A stretch of DNA of 64,000 nt from Clostridia bacterium (GCA_017467265.1 JAFTSO010000035.1:1-64000); one strand, 5' to 3'; counted from the first letter of the stretch, positions 50,314 through 58,703 are shown. A program made the numbers and translations. The notes: generated by a model not told the origin, from the letters alone.

Positions 50314-51465
50314 ATGGTGACTTTGAACAGCGCGGACAGCGTATTGAAATCTTTTTATTTGGACGCGATTAGCGAAAGATTGAACAGCAAAATCAATCCT
50401 TTTATCGCAAAGCTCGAACGCACGGCAAACGACGTCGTGGGGAAGGACGTGAGAAAGGTGATTAGAAACGACATTAACGGCGGTATGGGCGCAGGCAGCG
50501 AAACGGGTGATCTGCCTACTGCAAAGGCAAGCGAGTACAAAACGTTCGTTGCGCCGCTTAAAAATCTCTACGGTACGATCGAAATTTCCGATAAGGCGCT
50601 CCGTGCCTCGGCAAACAACGAAGGCGCTTTCGTCAATATTCTCAACGAAGAAATGAAGGCGCTCGAAAAGAGTGCGGCTTTGCAGTTTAGCCGTATGATT
50701 TTTGGGGACGGCACGGGGGTGCTTGCCACGACCAGCGGCTCGAAAAACGGCAACCTGATGGTGGATAAATGTTCCAACTTTGTGGTTGGTATGTGGGTGC
50801 GCCTTGACGGTTTGGGCGATCAGTTCGCTTGCTGTAAGGTGAAAAACGTGGATCCCGCTTCGAACGAAATTACGTTGGATCTGGATTATGAGGATTCGGC
50901 TGTGGTCAGCGGTACGAAGATCTATATCGCTGGGACGAAAGGGGAAGAACTCACGGGCTTGGCGGCGATTTTCGGCAACTCGGCGCTCTATGGCGTAGCG
51001 AGAAACGTGGCTGGAATGACTCCGTATAAGACGACTTCGACGAGCATTAGCGAAGCGATCGTGCAAAAGGCGATCGACAAAGTGGAAGAAGAGTCTGGCT
51101 ACAAGGTGGACGTGATTCTCTGTTCGTGGGGCGTAAAGCGTGCCTTGGCGGAATATTACAAGGGTATGGGTATCGTGATGCCTACGATGAAGCTGGAAAA
51201 CGGCGAGATGGTGCCGAGCTTTAACGGCGTACCCGTTATCTGCGATCGTTTCTGCCCGAAAGGCACGATGTATCTGCTTACGAGCGAAAACTTTAAGATT
51301 CATCAGCTCTGTGATTGGCAATGGTTGGAAGCGGAAGACGGCAAGATTTTGAAACAGGTGAGCGGCAAGCCCGTATATCAGGCGACGCTCGTGAAATATG
51401 CCGAACTGATCTGCGAAAATCCCTATCGTCAGTTCAAATGTCTAGTGAAAAAAGGGGCATTTTAG
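50314..51465 (+). CDS. Phage major capsid (coat) protein
   Basis: A 383-residue coat protein, probably HK97 fold. The N-arm region contains SVLKSFYLDAISERLNSKINPFIAKLER. PLKNLYGTIEISDKALRASANNEGAFVNILNEEM is the spine-helix region, and AAIFGNSALYGVARN, ILCSWGVKRALAEYYK and LVKYAELICENPYRQFKCLVKKGAF are typical of Clostridial coat proteins. A strong ribosome site (AAGGAGAAAAATT) precedes it, as expected for the most abundant virion protein. The ORF is intact. Confidence 0.88.
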   Translation: MVTLNSADSVLKSFYLDAISERLNSKINPFIAKLERTANDVVGKDVRKVIRNDINGGMGAGSETGDLPTAKASEYKTFVAPLKNLYGTIEISDKALRASANNEGAFVNILNEEMKALEKSAALQFSRMIFGDGTGVLATTSGSKNGNLMVDKCSNFVVGMWVRLDGLGDQFACCKVKNVDPASNEITLDLDYEDSAVVSGTKIYIAGTKGEELTGLAAIFGNSALYGVARNVAGMTPYKTTSTSISEAIVQKAIDKVEEESGYKVDVILCSWGVKRALAEYYKGMGIVMPTMKLENGEMVPSFNGVPVICDRFCPKGTMYLLTSENFKIHQLCDWQWLEAEDGKILKQVSGKPVYQATLVKYAELICENPYRQFKCLVKKGAF

Positions 51466-51713
51466 GGCATTTTTAAGCAAAAAAAAGGCATATTTTTACA
51501 TAAAATTAGCGAGATTAGACTTTTTCGCTTAACGACCATAAGATAAAAGACAAAGTGTATTGACAAGCCACGAATTTTTAGGATTTTTTGCGGTGTATGG
51601 TTTGTCTAGTTTTTGAAAAAAAATCCAAGCATAAAATTGAGAATAATATCGCTACAAATAAAGGTGGCAATGGGGCAAAAAGAACCACGTATAAGTAGCG
51701 GTTTTAGATAATG

Positions 51714-51744
51714 ACTGATAGGCTGTGCAACCTATCAGTTTTTT
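51714..51744 (+). terminator. Terminator upstream of the recombinase remnant
   Basis: Stem ACTGATAGG/CCTATCAGT with an 8-nt loop and six T residues. It would end transcripts arriving from the coat gene. Confidence 0.85.
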
Positions 51745-51750
51745 GCATAG

Positions 51751-52209
51751 GGGGTATGCGGAAGTCCGCACGGGTTATGCTTTACAAATGAAGAGATATG
51801 TGCTATAATAAGCAACATTGAGGCGGTGGTAAGGAAGAGAGCGGAGGCTATTACGACCGAGCAAATCGACGCTAAAATCCTAGCAATACAAAACGAAATG
51901 ATAGGACTAGTAAAAGCAATGACCTTGGATAACACCGCTGATACGACGGTAAAGACCCAAGAAATGCTCAAGGAAATAGAAAGGCTGAAAGAGGTTAAAG
52001 CAACTACGATAGCGGAAGGGTTAAGCCTACAAAGGGACTTGTGTAGGATGGAAGACCTACGCCAAATCTTAAACGAAACGACGGTCTTCGGCACATTCAA
52101 TGAAGACATATTCCGAAGAACAGTTGACAAGGTTCTACTCGATGGCAAGACAGCAACGTTCGTACTGTGCGATGCTGTAAGACTAACAAAAACGATAATC
52201 GAAGAGTAA
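51751..52209 (+). pseudogene. Large serine recombinase, C-terminal fragment only
   Basis: The open frame from 51751 (after a TAG at 51748) encodes about 152 residues. CGSPHGLCFTNEE is followed by a helical region with ITTEQIDAKILAIQNEMIGLV and EMLKEIERLKEVKATTIAEG. It ends in ETTVFGTFNEDIFRRTVDKVLLDGKTATFVL. This is the coiled-coil plus C-terminal beta segment of TnpX-like large serine recombinases. The catalytic N-terminal domain and DNA-binding recombinase domain are absent, so it cannot recombine DNA. A GTG at 51826 could start a 127-residue peptide. Confidence 0.75.
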
Positions 52210-52231
52210 ACATTATATATAATATGGTAAG

Positions 52232-52265
52232 CCGACTACGGAAAGCCGTGGTCGGTATATTTTTT
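52232..52265 (+). terminator. Terminator after the recombinase remnant
   Basis: Ten-base stem CCGACTACGG/CCGTGGTCGG with loop AAAG, then TATATTTTTTT-like tail. Confidence 0.85.
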
Positions 52266-52314
52266 CAACCCAACCACTAGACAATGTGCAGGGCGAATTA
52301 AGGGGGAATAAAAA

Positions 52315-52413
52315 ATGGACAAAGAGCAGGAACAATACCTCGGCACAGGCGTGCATTTCGGGGATTACCGAACAGTAAGCGGTATTGGGATAGCGGAGCG
52401 CGTGCGACGGTGA
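52315..52413 (+). CDS. Possible 32-residue ORF between the remnant and the adaptor gene
   Basis: Starts MDKEQEQYLGTGVHFGDYR behind AAGGGGGAATAAAAA and ends ERVRR. It may be a small phage protein or the truncated 5' end of a gene. The bases after it, up to the adaptor gene, hold the hairpin GCACCCGT/ACGGGTGC (52452-52486) and no other ORF. Confidence 0.3.
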   Translation: MDKEQEQYLGTGVHFGDYRTVSGIGIAERVRR

Positions 52414-52548
52414 GAATTTCGACGCGCTCGCGCGGATAAAACGGAAAGGCGGCACCCGTGTACGCGTTGAGTCGCGATACGGGTGCTGTTTTGACGAATA
52501 GCGAGAGAGAAAATGTGAAAGAATAAATAAGAGGAGGTAAACGAAAAA

Positions 52549-53103
52549 ATGACGGTGAAAGAGTGCGTGGAGCTGGCGGCTATACAACTGGGGATCGCCG
52601 AGGACGTGCAGGCGTTTTTGAGTGGGAGCGGTTCGGAGGAGGACGGAAAAAAGGCAGCGCTGCTGTTGAGCTGTTTTAATATCGTGGAGAACGAACTCGC
52701 GCTCGATTATTTTCCGCTACTGGCAGAGGATACGCTGGAAACGAGCGGCGGCGTGGTGGAGTTTTCCGCGCTGCAAAACGCGGCGGTGCGCGTGACGAGA
52801 GTGGCGGATGAGTGGGGCAATTCCACGGCGTTTCAGCTGTTCCCGAGCTTTTTGAAAACGCAGCCCGGCAAGGTGTGCGTGACCTATACCTACACGCCTG
52901 AAAAGAAAACGATGGACGGCGTCAGCGATTTTTGCCACTCCGTTTCCGCAAGGCTGATCGCGTACGGTATGGCGGCGGAATATACGATGGCGACGGGGGC
53001 GTTCGAGGACGCTGCCGTGTGGGATAAAAAATATAAGGACGGGATTCGCGCGGCGTACCGCTTGCAAAAATGTGAACGCATCCGTTCGAGAAGGTGGGTG
53101 TGA
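52549..53103 (+). CDS. Head-tail adaptor / connector protein (P22 gp4-like position)
   Basis: A 184-residue mainly helical protein. The N-terminal MTVKECVELAAIQLGIAEDV and NIVENELALDYFPLL and the later CHSVSARLIAYGMAAEYTMATGAFEDAAVWDKKYKDGI are typical of phage head-completion proteins that ring the portal. P22 gp4 is similar in size (166) and gene position. A strong ribosome site (AGGAGGTAAACGAAAAA) precedes it. It overlaps the next gene by one base. Confidence 0.75.
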   Translation: MTVKECVELAAIQLGIAEDVQAFLSGSGSEEDGKKAALLLSCFNIVENELALDYFPLLAEDTLETSGGVVEFSALQNAAVRVTRVADEWGNSTAFQLFPSFLKTQPGKVCVTYTYTPEKKTMDGVSDFCHSVSARLIAYGMAAEYTMATGAFEDAAVWDKKYKDGIRAAYRLQKCERIRSRRWV

Positions 53104-54500
53104 TGATCGGTTTGATAAAGAGTGGTTTTTTACGCTCGGTGAAAAAGAAAACGGTGATCTTTGACCGCTTTGCGGCAAACGTGACGGACGGGAGCGCGGC
53201 GTTTGGCGGGGCGGTCGGCAGCGCTGTTTTGCGCGTGGGTGAAACGCTCTGTGCGAAACGACTGCTGAACTGTGATTTGTCGGGCGGCGCGTTGCGGCGC
53301 GGCGTGGGGGCGAGCTTATATTATACCGAAAAGGGAGTGCCCGTTTGGGATATACCTTATTCGGACGTGGTGCGCGTCGTTGACGTACGCTGTCGGGCGG
53401 ACGGGCAGAGCGCGGAGCGGTTTTTGTTTGTGTTGTCGGACGGAACGGCGCGTTTGTACGACGAACGGCAACGGAAAATCGTCGGCAGCGTGACGGTGGG
53501 AGCGGACGGAAACGCGGTGCTATTGCGCTCGGTGGCAGGGGAAGAAAAATACCTCGTCGCAGGGGGGCTTGGTGCGTATTTTCTGGGCGCGGACAATACG
53601 TTCACGCAGGCAGATTATACCGACCAGACGGGGATATTTTGCACGTGTAAAAACAGACTGTTCCTTGTGAAAAAAGGGGGCGTGTTGGCGTATTCCGATC
53701 CGATGACTCCGTGGGTATTGCAGGAGAGTATCGACGACGGTGGCGTGATCGTGTTGCCGACGAGGTTTGGACAGCCGATTGCATTGGTCGCGGTCGGGGG
53801 GTACGTGTACGTGTTCTTTGCACGTGCGGTGATGCGTTTGGAAGTGCGCGGCAGCGGTAAGGAGTTTTCGCTCGAAGAGATTGCGTACGACGGGGATACG
53901 ATCGTGGGCGGCTCGGTGTGTGCGGCTCTGGAAAACGTTGTTTTCTTGGCAAACGACGGGGTACGCGTCTTGCGCGGACGGGGGATAGAACGGCTGTGCG
54001 AGGGCGTGTATCCGAAGGTGGATTTGCAGGGGGCGGTGTGTAATGCCGCCGTTGCTGAAGGAAAATATTTCGTGCAATATCCACATAAAGACGGGGGTGT
54101 GCGTGCGTTGGCGATTGATCTCGACGGTAAGAATTATTGCGACGTTTACGAGCTGATCGGGCTGTGCGGCGGCGATAGCGGTGCGTTTTTCCTGTTCGAC
54201 GAACAGTTGCTGCGCATTGGCGGCAAGGAATTGCCCGTGGGAGCGGTGTGCCAGTTTCAAAGTGTGGACATTGATTTTGGACTGCGCGGCAAAAAGAATT
54301 TGCGGAGCATAGAGCTGGTCGGTGAAGGGAATATGGTGATCGACGTTGTGTGCGACGGGAAATCGTTGCGGCACAGCGTTGCGTTTGAAAACGGTAGAGC
54401 GATTTTGGCGTTGAACGTACGCGGCGAACGTTTTTCGTTCGTGATTTCGCTGAAAAAAGATGTGTGCTTGCGGTGCGTGCGCGCGGAAATCGTAGCGTGA
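53103..54500 (+). CDS. Tail-hub / stabilisation protein, beta-propeller (P22 gp10-like)
   Basis: A 465-residue beta-rich protein. Repeated strands such as RFLFVLSDGTARLYDERQ, KYLVAGGLGAYFLGADN, RLFLVKKGGVLAYSDP, YVYVFFARAVMRLEVRGSG and VFLANDGVRVLRGRG suggest a propeller. Length and genomic position match P22 gp10 (472 residues), the packaged-DNA stabilisation hub that plugs onto gp4. The ATG overlaps the previous stop by one base; a GTG at 53094 is an alternative. Confidence 0.75.
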   Translation: MIGLIKSGFLRSVKKKTVIFDRFAANVTDGSAAFGGAVGSAVLRVGETLCAKRLLNCDLSGGALRRGVGASLYYTEKGVPVWDIPYSDVVRVVDVRCRADGQSAERFLFVLSDGTARLYDERQRKIVGSVTVGADGNAVLLRSVAGEEKYLVAGGLGAYFLGADNTFTQADYTDQTGIFCTCKNRLFLVKKGGVLAYSDPMTPWVLQESIDDGGVIVLPTRFGQPIALVAVGGYVYVFFARAVMRLEVRGSGKEFSLEEIAYDGDTIVGGSVCAALENVVFLANDGVRVLRGRGIERLCEGVYPKVDLQGAVCNAAVAEGKYFVQYPHKDGGVRALAIDLDGKNYCDVYELIGLCGGDSGAFFLFDEQLLRIGGKELPVGAVCQFQSVDIDFGLRGKKNLRSIELVGEGNMVIDVVCDGKSLRHSVAFENGRAILALNVRGERFSFVISLKKDVCLRCVRAEIVA

Positions 54501-54511
54501 GGGGGTAGGAT

Positions 54512-54985
54512 ATGGAAATTGATATTATTTCTTATACGCCGTCGCAATTTACGGTGCTGAACGAACAACAGCTGGCGCAGGTGCAAGAAGCACAGATGAA
54601 AAAGAACACTTTGCTCAAAGAACTGGAAGAAAATTTGCAAAGAGAGAAAGAAGGTTTGATTGAAAAGGGCATGCTGCACTCGAACGTGTGGGTGATGCTG
54701 GAAGCGAAGCTACGCGCGGAGTGCGACGAGGCGGTGGCTTGGATCAAAGAGTCGTTGCTCTTCTATTTGCGGTATTCGGGCGCGGAAGCTCTGGCGAACG
54801 CGCCGTATAAGGTGGATTTTACGCTGCCCGAAGAAGAACGGTTGGAGATTGTCAAGGCGTATTATTACGAGACGTATGCCGATCCGCTGGTGCGGTTGAA
54901 CGCCTACGAGAAGGACGAGATCGCGATGAAGTACTTAGGGGAAACGTACAATTTGCTGTATGCGTATTTGCAGGACGATTTGTAA
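54512..54985 (+). CDS. Uncharacterised last gene of the phage-like module
   Basis: A 157-residue mainly helical protein. MEIDIISYTPSQFTVL is followed by a coiled coil (about 18-50, QLAQVQEAQMKKNTLLKELE). A compact helical part contains EAVAWIKESLLFYLRYSGAE and PLVRLNAYEKDEIAMKYLGETYNLLYAYL. No family is recognised. It lies 11 bp after the gp10-like gene and just before the module's terminator, so it could be a tail-closure or needle-like component, or an assembly factor. Confidence 0.7.
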   Translation: MEIDIISYTPSQFTVLNEQQLAQVQEAQMKKNTLLKELEENLQREKEGLIEKGMLHSNVWVMLEAKLRAECDEAVAWIKESLLFYLRYSGAEALANAPYKVDFTLPEEERLEIVKAYYYETYADPLVRLNAYEKDEIAMKYLGETYNLLYAYLQDDL

Positions 54986-55000
54986 GCGAAGGGAAAAGGG

Positions 55001-55033
55001 GCTGTCGGACGGAAACGTTCGGCGGCTTTTTTT
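55001..55033 (+). terminator. Terminator ending the phage-like module
   Basis: Eleven-pair stem GCTGTCGGACG/CGTTCGGCGGC (with G-T pairs), GAAA tetraloop and seven T residues. Confidence 0.88.
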
Positions 55034-55090
55034 GTTGGGGGGTGGTAAAAGGGGGATTTTGTGTGGCGAAGAAAATGTGTGTGGAAATTC

Positions 55091-55119
55091 TTGCTTTTTT
55101 CGACGGGATTTGTTATAAT
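55091..55119 (+). promoter_or_regulatory. Promoter of dut-trmB
   Basis: TTGCTT (55091-55096) and TATAAT (55114-55119), 17-bp spacer. Confidence 0.8.
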
Positions 55120-55172
55120 ATAACAAAAGAAGTGCTTTGCGCGGACGGCGCAGGGCGGTTTGGGAGAAAAAT

Positions 55173-55613
55173 ATGCCTGTTATCAACGTGAAAAAATTGG
55201 ACGAAAATGCCGTTTTGCCTACCTACGGATCGGAATTTTCCGCAGGGGCGGATTTGTATGCACTCTGCGATGAGGATATCGTGTTCGCGCCCAACGAAAC
55301 GAAATTCGTGCGGACGGGGCTGGCGATGGAGATCCCCGAAGGGTACGCTGGGCTGATCTATGCACGCAGCGGTCTTGCTTGCAAGCGCGGTCTTGCGCCT
55401 GCGAATAAGGTGGGTGTTGTCGACGCTGATTATCGCGGCGAAGTGATGGTGGCGCTCCACAACCACTCGGCGGTGGAACAGCGCATTTCGCCCAAAGAAC
55501 GTATTGCACAGCTGGTCGTTGCGCCTTTTTTGAAGGCGAGCTTTGCCGAGGCGGACGAATTGAGCGATACGGTGCGCGGCGAAGGCGGTTTTGGTAGCAC
55601 GGGTAGAAAGTAA
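55173..55613 (+). CDS. dut: dUTP diphosphatase
   Basis: A 146-residue trimeric dUTPase that keeps uracil out of DNA and supplies dUMP. All five motifs are present: SAGADLYA, ARSGLACK, GVVDADYRGEV, PKERIAQLVV and GEGGFGSTGRK. ATG 55173 follows TTGGGAGAAAAAT; the frame extension to 55137 lies between promoter and ribosome site. It is transcribed with trmB from a good promoter just beyond the phage module terminator. It could have come with phage DNA, but its own promoter and codon use look native. Confidence 0.95.
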   Translation: MPVINVKKLDENAVLPTYGSEFSAGADLYALCDEDIVFAPNETKFVRTGLAMEIPEGYAGLIYARSGLACKRGLAPANKVGVVDADYRGEVMVALHNHSAVEQRISPKERIAQLVVAPFLKASFAEADELSDTVRGEGGFGSTGRK

Positions 55614-55627
55614 GGAAGAGAAACATT

Positions 55628-56320
55628 ATGTCGATGCGGATGCGGAAAAAGAGAAATTTCGATGCGCGTATGACTGCCTGTGGTGATTTGCTGTTGGCGC
55701 ACGGCGCGAACGGGATTTTGAATATGAAAGAGGCGGCGGAGAATTATCGCGCGCTGATTGATTATGAGGCGGTGTTCGGTGCGGAACGTGCAAAGTTGCC
55801 TGTGGCGCTCGAAATCGGGTGCGGTAAGGGCGGCTTTGTGATTGCGCTTGCCGAGAGAGAAAAGGACGTCAACTATTTGGCGCTCGAAAAGATGAGCAAC
55901 GTGATTTTGACGCCGATGGAAGAGGTGAAAAGGTTGGGCTTGGACAACGTGCGGTTTTTGAATATCCGTGCGGAGTGTTTGCCTTGCTATATCCCTGAAC
56001 AATCGTTAGACGTGATCTATCTCAATTTCTCTACGCCGCTCCCTAAACTGGGGTACGCTACGCAGCGTTTGACGCACAGGGGCTTTTTGGAAACGTATAA
56101 AAAGCTCTTAAAAAAGGGCGGTAAGATCGTACAGAAAACGGACGATCGGGATTTCTTCGAGTTTTCTTTGGAAGAGTATCGGGCGTGTGGGTTTACCCTT
56201 GACGAAGTGTCGTATAATCTGCACGAGAACGGTAATCCCGAGTGGAATATCGTGACGGAATACGAGCAAAAATGGGTGGATCGCGGTTTGCCTATCCATC
56301 GTGTCATCGCGAAATTGTGA
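55628..56320 (+). CDS. trmB: tRNA (guanine-N7-)-methyltransferase with altered catalytic motif
   Basis: A 230-residue SAM-dependent Rossmann methyltransferase. The TrmB N-terminus (RMRKKRNFDARM), SAM motif LEIGCGKGGFV, LALEKMSN and the C-terminal GNPEWNIVTEYEQKW, IHRVIAKL are conserved. The usual NFSDPWPKKRHxKRRLT motif reads NFSTPLPKLGYATQRLT. The Asp considered important for catalysis is Thr, Trp is Leu, and most basic tRNA-contact residues are gone. The fold should be intact, but m7G46 activity is uncertain. It follows dut after 14 bp. Confidence 0.85.
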   Translation: MSMRMRKKRNFDARMTACGDLLLAHGANGILNMKEAAENYRALIDYEAVFGAERAKLPVALEIGCGKGGFVIALAEREKDVNYLALEKMSNVILTPMEEVKRLGLDNVRFLNIRAECLPCYIPEQSLDVIYLNFSTPLPKLGYATQRLTHRGFLETYKKLLKKGGKIVQKTDDRDFFEFSLEEYRACGFTLDEVSYNLHENGNPEWNIVTEYEQKWVDRGLPIHRVIAKL

Positions 56321-56647
56321 TTTTGCAAAATATGCCCCGATAGGCAGGTGACGGAAAGGGCGTTTTTTTGACCTTTTTCGACGGTGCGAAAGCTGTCGTA
56401 TGCGGTTTACCGCACGTGCGGCTGGGTATAAATATATATAGAAACAAAATTTGAGCCGAAAGAAATGCTGACGGTGAAAAGGGTGCAAAAAGCGAAACGA
56501 AGGGGTGGGTGTTCCTGCTCCGACGCGAAGCGTTATGTTAAAAAACATGATATTTGCGTGCGTTTGGTCGTGCGCGATTGCCGTGCGACGTTCGTGCGTT
56601 TGGTCGCGTTATACACTCTTTCGTCTGTCGGCGAAGGAGTATTTTTT
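56321..56647. other. Gene-free gap with short direct and inverted repeats
   Basis: No gene supported. It contains a 13-bp direct repeat GTGCGTTTGGTCG (56558-56570 and 56594-56606), the inverted repeat ATGTT/AACAT near 56536 and a TATAAAT element near 56428. A frame open from 56465 into the next gene has no ribosome site and is not taken as coding. Confidence 0.5.
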
Positions 56648-56905
56648 ATGGAAAATAGGAAGGAAAACCGTATTGCGGTGGTGAGTATTTTGGTGAGCGA
56701 TCGGACGATGAGCGACAAAGTAAACGCGCTCTTGTCCGAATACGGGGAGTGGATTTTGGGTAGAATGGGGATACCGTACAAGGAAAAGCAGGTGTCCGTT
56801 TTGTCGGTGGTTTTGGACGCGCCCGTGGAAGTGACGAACGCCTTGACGGGCAAGCTGGGACGTATCGACGGCGTTTCGGTGAAGGCTTTGTTCGGTAAAA
56901 TATAA
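56648..56905 (+). CDS. TM1266-family (iron-only hydrogenase system) regulator
   Basis: An 85-residue ACT/NikR-C-like domain protein. RIAVVSILVSDRTMSDKVNALLSEYGEWILGRMGIPY and VVLDAPVEVTNALTGKLGRIDGVSVKALF are typical of the TM1266 family, which is usually encoded with HydEFG hydrogenase maturases and proposed to regulate them. No hydrogenase gene is visible here. The gene is 15 bp before an ABC importer operon. The ribosome site AAGGAGTATTTTTT fixes the start. Confidence 0.85.
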   Translation: MENRKENRIAVVSILVSDRTMSDKVNALLSEYGEWILGRMGIPYKEKQVSVLSVVLDAPVEVTNALTGKLGRIDGVSVKALFGKI

Positions 56906-56920
56906 AAGGAGAATTGAAAG

Positions 56921-57934
56921 ATGAAAAGAGTGAAAAGATGTTTGGTTTTGGCGGTTAGTTTGAGTATGCTGTCGGGGGTTTTCTTCGCAGGGTGCAAAAA
57001 GGACGATATTGCTGCGGAAGAAATTACGGTGTATACGCCCGACGGTGCGCCTGCGTTGGCGTTGGCTGGGTTGATGCACACAGATACCGCCGACGACGGG
57101 GTGACGTATCGTGTGGTGGACGTTTCCACGGCGGCAGGCGTAAAGCCGTTGCTTTCGCAATTAAAAAATAATGATAAGGAAAAGAATGCGGATTTGTGCG
57201 TGTTGCCTCTGACGGCGGCGGTGCAGAATTTTGGAACGGGCGACGAGTATAAAATGTTGGGCTTGGTCACGCAGGGGAATTTGTATCTCGTGTCCAAGGA
57301 AACAACCGTTTACACGAAAGCGAACGCGGCGGCGTTATTGGGCAAAACGATTTACGTAAAGCAGATGACGCAGGTGCCCGGGCAGACGATAAAAGTGGCT
57401 TTGACAAGAAATGACGTGGCATGGTCGTTGTACGAGGGCGGCAACAAAGCCACGGATGCGGTGAATTTGGTATCGCAAGCCGATGGGAACGAGCTGGAAC
57501 TCTTGGCAGAACCTGCCGTCAGCAAACGTTTGGGGCAAAACGTCGGTTGGAACGTTGTTGGGGATTTGCAAGAGCTGTACGGCGAGTGCGGTTTGGGCGT
57601 CAACGGATATCCGCAAGCCGTTCTGCTGGTAAAAAGTGATTTTTTGACGGAAAAACCCGATTGGGTGCAATCGTTTACGCAACGAGTTGCTGCGGCGGAG
57701 ACGTGGCTGTATGAGGCAGAGGCGGCGGATATTTATACCGCGGTGGCGAGCCATGTTTATGAAAACGGACAAGAAATTGCGTTCTCTACCGATACGTTGA
57801 ATCTGGAAACCCGTCGGCGTTGCGGCGTGCATTTTACCTATGCGGCGCAGGCACAAGCGGCGGTGCAGGGGTATTTGACGGAAACGGGAAACGCTTTGCC
57901 TTTGGCGAACTTTTATTGGGAATATCAGCCGTAA
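56921..57934 (+). CDS. NitT/TauT-like ABC transporter substrate-binding lipoprotein
   Basis: A 337-residue SsuA/NMT1-like binding protein. The lipobox is FFAGC (Cys25). ITVYTPDGAPALALAGLM, DLCVLPLTAAVQNF and YKMLGLVTQGNLYLV are the first lobe; GVNGYPQAVLLVKSDF is later. The ligand is not identifiable; relatives bind sulfonates, nitrate, riboflavin or thiamine precursors. It is the first gene of SBP-permease-ATPase, downstream of the TM1266-like regulator. Confidence 0.88.
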   Translation: MKRVKRCLVLAVSLSMLSGVFFAGCKKDDIAAEEITVYTPDGAPALALAGLMHTDTADDGVTYRVVDVSTAAGVKPLLSQLKNNDKEKNADLCVLPLTAAVQNFGTGDEYKMLGLVTQGNLYLVSKETTVYTKANAAALLGKTIYVKQMTQVPGQTIKVALTRNDVAWSLYEGGNKATDAVNLVSQADGNELELLAEPAVSKRLGQNVGWNVVGDLQELYGECGLGVNGYPQAVLLVKSDFLTEKPDWVQSFTQRVAAAETWLYEAEAADIYTAVASHVYENGQEIAFSTDTLNLETRRRCGVHFTYAAQAQAAVQGYLTETGNALPLANFYWEYQP

Positions 57935-57947
57935 AGGATTGTAATTT

Positions 57948-58703
57948 ATGAAAAAAAGTGTTTTGCAAAACTGCATATACGCGTTGTGCGGAGTAGGCGT
58001 TTTGATTGCCGTTTGGGTGATTGCTTATTATCGCGTGGGCAACGAATTGGTCGTGCCGTCGTTTTTCGATTGTGTTAAGGACGTTGGAGAATTGCTCGTA
58101 AAAGAAAGGTTTTGGCGTTATTTTCTCAATACGTTTAAGAGAGTATTTTTTGCCTTTGTGATATCCTTTTTTGTTGCGTCTGCTTTTGCTTTGCTTGCCT
58201 ACGTGGTACCCGTTGTTCGAGGGATTTTGTCCCCGATTATATCCTTGATGAGATCTTTGCCGATTTTGGCGGTCACCTTGATTTTGTGGCTGATGTTCGG
58301 GCGTGAGGACGCGCCGATTGCGGTGGCGTTTTTGTCCCTGTTCCCGATGCTGTACGCGGCGATGCTCTCGGCATTGTCGGGGGTGGACGGGGATTTGATC
58401 GAAATGAGTCGCGTGTATAACGTGCCGCTCAAAAAACGCATATTTTCGCTATATATGCCTGCGGCAGCGCCGTACGTGTTGCAGGAATCGGGCGCGGCGC
58501 TCGCGTTTTCGTTAAAGCTCGTCGTGTCGGCGGAAGTGTTGGTGGGGACGTATCGGAGCGTGGGATATCTTATGAACGACGCAAATCAAATCCCAGATAT
58601 GTCTTTGCTGTTTGCTTTGGTTTGTATGACGGCGTTGGTAGGGCTGATTTTGGAGAGTATTGCGCTTGGTTTTGCGCGCGCCGTGGAAAGGAGAGTAAAA
58701 TGA
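57948..58703 (+). CDS. NitT/TauT-like ABC transporter permease
   Basis: A 251-residue SsuC/TauC-type permease with about six membrane helices. VPSFFDCVKDVGELL is the family N-terminal segment. RSLPILAVTLILWLMFG and the coupling loop EMSRVYNVPLKKRIFSLYMPAAAPYV are conserved. It lies 13 bp after the binding-protein gene, and its stop overlaps the start of the ATPase gene (ATGA). Confidence 0.92.
   Translation: MKKSVLQNCIYALCGVGVLIAVWVIAYYRVGNELVVPSFFDCVKDVGELLVKERFWRYFLNTFKRVFFAFVISFFVASAFALLAYVVPVVRGILSPIISLMRSLPILAVTLILWLMFGREDAPIAVAFLSLFPMLYAAMLSALSGVDGDLIEMSRVYNVPLKKRIFSLYMPAAAPYVLQESGAALAFSLKLVVSAEVLVGTYRSVGYLMNDANQIPDMSLLFALVCMTALVGLILESIALGFARAVERRVK

Larger units (their letters stand above)
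51602..52284. mobile_element. AT-rich remnant of a serine-recombinase element inside the phage-like module
   Basis: A stretch of different composition (low in CGACG words) between coat and adaptor genes. It is bounded by the inverted 8-mers TTGTCTAG (51602-51609) and CTAGACAA (52277-52284). Inside are a terminator, a serine-recombinase C-terminal fragment and a second terminator. The flanking stretch 51466-51601 is also AT-rich and gene-free. The exact boundaries are uncertain. Confidence 0.5.

Noticed and set aside
49312..51321. 669-codon minus-strand ORF over portal, scaffold and coat genes
   Set aside because: Spans three well-supported genes on the other strand and shows Arg/His/Phe-rich shadow composition.
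51804..51809. Promoter TTTACA-17-TATAAT inside the recombinase remnant
   Set aside because: It lies within former coding sequence of AT-rich DNA, so a chance match is likely.
56465..56647. Upstream extension of the TM1266-family protein
   Set aside because: The first 61 codons are Arg/Cys-rich, lack a ribosome site and are outside the known domain; AAGGAGTATTTTTT precedes ATG 56648.
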